From Erysipelotrichaceae bacterium (GTDB lineage: Bacteria; Bacillota_I; Bacilli_A; Erysipelotrichales; Erysipelotrichaceae): DNA of 7,646 nucleotides. The DNA lies in contig JAILBD010000163.1 in assembly GCA_024681275.1 (NCBI GenBank), positions 1 to 7,646 on the forward strand, given 5' to 3'. Position numbers and translations under genes: made by a program. The notes beneath the pieces were generated by a model. It saw only the letters and a list, made by a program, of their open reading frames with translations. It searched no databases and was not told the DNA's origin. Of the stretch, positions 6,505-7,646 are shown in pieces. Positions within the stretch are counted from its first letter, which is position 1; every line of letters begins with the position of its first letter.

Positions 6505-7119
6505 CTATCTTTGTTCTCTGAATCTGTATCTTCTCAATATTTCCGGTATGAACTGCCAGTTGATGAAGGCGATCACGCCCGGCATCACCAGCAGCAGGCC
6601 CCTGAAGATGAAAAGAGACACCGCGATGACGCTTGCCGTGAAAAGAAGCAGCATCGCGCAATGCCAGAAACAGTTGGCCGATATATCCAGGGCCATTTTG
6701 ATGCAAGGCCAGACCTTCCTGGTCCTGTTCTTGCCGATCAGCACGAAGACCATCTGCATCTCCAGGATCACAAAGACTAACAGGACGAAGATCGCGGCTG
6801 CAGCCAGAATATCCAGCGTCGCATCGCTGGTCCGGTAGTAGACGATATCCCAGACCAGGATCGCCAGGACCGGGACATGCAGGAGCCACACCTTGGTCGC
6901 CAGAGGAAAGACCTCTTTGAAAGAACTGAAAAAGATGCGCAGCGGCTTGTCATCGTCATCATACAGGTAAGCCTTCGTCGCCACGTTAAGCGATGTGAAA
7001 GCCGCACCGGCAGTGATGACCGGCAGAGAGCACAGAGTCGTGAAAAAACCAAGCAGGACGATATTGGTCAATCGTCCTGCAAATCTTTCCGTTAAACTCT
7101 CATTCCTCTTATCGTTCAT
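6505..7119 (-). CDS. DUF624/YesL-like membrane protein
   Basis: A 204-residue integral membrane protein. The N-terminal segment RLTNIVLLGFFTTLCSLPVITAGAA (16-40), followed by a soluble loop DDDDKPLRIFFSSFK (54-68), fits the DUF624/YesL family, whose members have an N-terminal helix ending in a Pro-x-x-Thr-x-Gly-Ala motif and four to five helices in all. Further helices are at about 76-95, 103-129, 150-172 and 174-192. The tail is basic (RRYRFREQR). The biochemical role of the family is not established; in Bacillota it commonly lies with carbohydrate ABC transporter genes, as here, where it starts 5 nt after the sugar ABC ATPase. The region before its ATG has no clear Shine-Dalgarno site, so it probably depends on translational coupling to the upstream gene. 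A strong terminator follows the stop. Confidence 0.8.
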   Translation of the reverse strand: MNDKRNESLTERFAGRLTNIVLLGFFTTLCSLPVITAGAAFTSLNVATKAYLYDDDDKPLRIFFSSFKEVFPLATKVWLLHVPVLAILVWDIVYYRTSDATLDILAAAAIFVLLVFVILEMQMVFVLIGKNRTRKVWPCIKMALDISANCFWHCAMLLLFTASVIAVSLFIFRGLLLVMPGVIAFINWQFIPEILRRYRFREQR

Positions 7120-7124
7120 GACGA

Positions 7125-7646
7125 TCAGTGAATGATCTTCAGCGAACCCAGGGACAGCTTGTTTCCGCTCTCCTTGTCAAAAAGGACATAGCGGTCACCG
7201 CTGAAGCTGAATCTGACTTTTGAATCCATCGCAAAGTCGATGCTGCCGAATGCGACAGCGGACAGCGTGATGTCATCGACAGCCAGGGACAGTGTCGTCT
7301 CCATGCCGGAAGGCAGGGAAGAGATGACTGTCGCCTCAAGGCCCTCATCCGAGATGTTGACGAACTCAGGTCTGATACCCAGGACATATTCGCCCTCTTC
7401 AGGCAGATCGAGATCTGTGTTCGGCGTGAACTCGACTTCAAAGCTCCTGGAAGTCAGATCGAGCTTCTTGCCCTTTCTGACACCGTGGCATTCGACGAAG
7501 TTCATGGATGGATTGCCCATGAAGTCTGCACAGAAGATGTTGGCCGGCTCGCCATAGAGTTCGAGCGGCGGACAGTACTGCTGCAGAAGACCCAGCTTGA
7601 TCAGAGCGACCTTCGTGGACAGCGTCATGGCCTCCGACTGGTCGTG
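7125..7646 (-). CDS. C-terminal part of an MsmX/UgpC/MalK-type sugar ABC transporter ATPase (5' end outside window)
   Basis: The last 173 residues of an ATP-binding subunit of a CUT1-type carbohydrate importer. The fragment opens with HDQSEAMTL, the switch-histidine region of the nucleotide-binding domain; Walker A, signature and Walker B lie beyond the right edge. Next comes LLQQYCPPLELYGEPANIF and GNPSMNF, the junction typical of MalK/UgpC/MsmX proteins, then the OB-fold regulatory domain with VLGIRPEFVNI (about 97-107 of the fragment), a SLPSGMETTL segment and RYVLFDKESGNKL near the end. These ATPases energise ABC permeases for oligosaccharides or glycerol phosphate; MsmX-type subunits may serve several permeases. 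The sugar cannot be told from this subunit. The usual Asp-Gly in the strand before IQQ is replaced by IKLG, a mild departure. An ATG at 7628 is internal, not the start. DUF624 follows after 5 nt in the same operon. Confidence 0.88.
   Translation of the reverse strand, partial: HDQSEAMTLSTKVALIKLGLLQQYCPPLELYGEPANIFCADFMGNPSMNFVECHGVRKGKKLDLTSRSFEVEFTPNTDLDLPEEGEYVLGIRPEFVNISDEGLEATVISSLPSGMETTLSLAVDDITLSAVAFGSIDFAMDSKVRFSFSGDRYVLFDKESGNKLSLGSLKIIH

Noticed and set aside
6443..6889. Minus-strand 148-codon frame overlapping DUF624
   Set aside because: Out of frame with the DUF624 gene, runs through the terminator at 6485-6504, and is Gly/Pro/Asp-rich shadow sequence.

Overview
The window looks like chromosome from a low-to-moderate G+C Gram-positive bacterium (Bacillota), probably a gut or oral anaerobe of the Erysipelotrichia or a related clostridial group. 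The evidence is an MsmX-type sugar ABC ATPase next to a DUF624/YesL membrane protein, G-rich Shine-Dalgarno sites, short intrinsic terminators and RsbW/SpoIIAA-like partner-switching domains. Base composition is about half G+C. The exact lineage is inference; there is no rRNA or other marker here. Nothing suggests a prophage, insertion sequence, CRISPR array or RNA gene.

Layout: nearly everything is on the minus strand. Reading in the direction of transcription (right to left): (1) the C-terminal end of an MsmX/UgpC-type sugar ABC ATPase, then, 5 nt later, a DUF624/YesL-like membrane protein, closed by a strong UUCG-loop terminator at 6485-6504; (2) a two-gene unit made of a MATE transporter with an RsbW/SpoIIAB-like ATP-binding domain at its C-terminus (4633-6402) and a STAS domain fused to a Cof-type HAD phosphatase (3488-4573), closed by a terminator at 3469-3488; (3) a large protein with two extracytoplasmic Cache-like regions and an MscS channel at its C-terminus (604-3366), followed 2 nt later by ruvX (179-601). 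The far left edge holds the last 44 codons of a plus-strand gene that converges on ruvX; its terminator lies in the 3' end of ruvX.

The most interesting element is unit 2. An RsbW-like kinase domain on a transporter and an SpoIIAA-like STAS domain on a phosphatase are encoded next to each other. This matches the two halves of a partner switch (serine kinase and its phosphorylatable antagonist), but each half is fused to a non-regulatory protein and no sigma factor is present. A plausible reading is a transport-coupled phosphorylation switch in which the MATE pump's cytosolic domain binds or phosphorylates the STAS-HAD protein. This is inference from domain content and adjacency. The neighbouring Cache-MscS gene adds a second unusual sensor-transporter fusion, although terminators show it to be a separate transcription unit.
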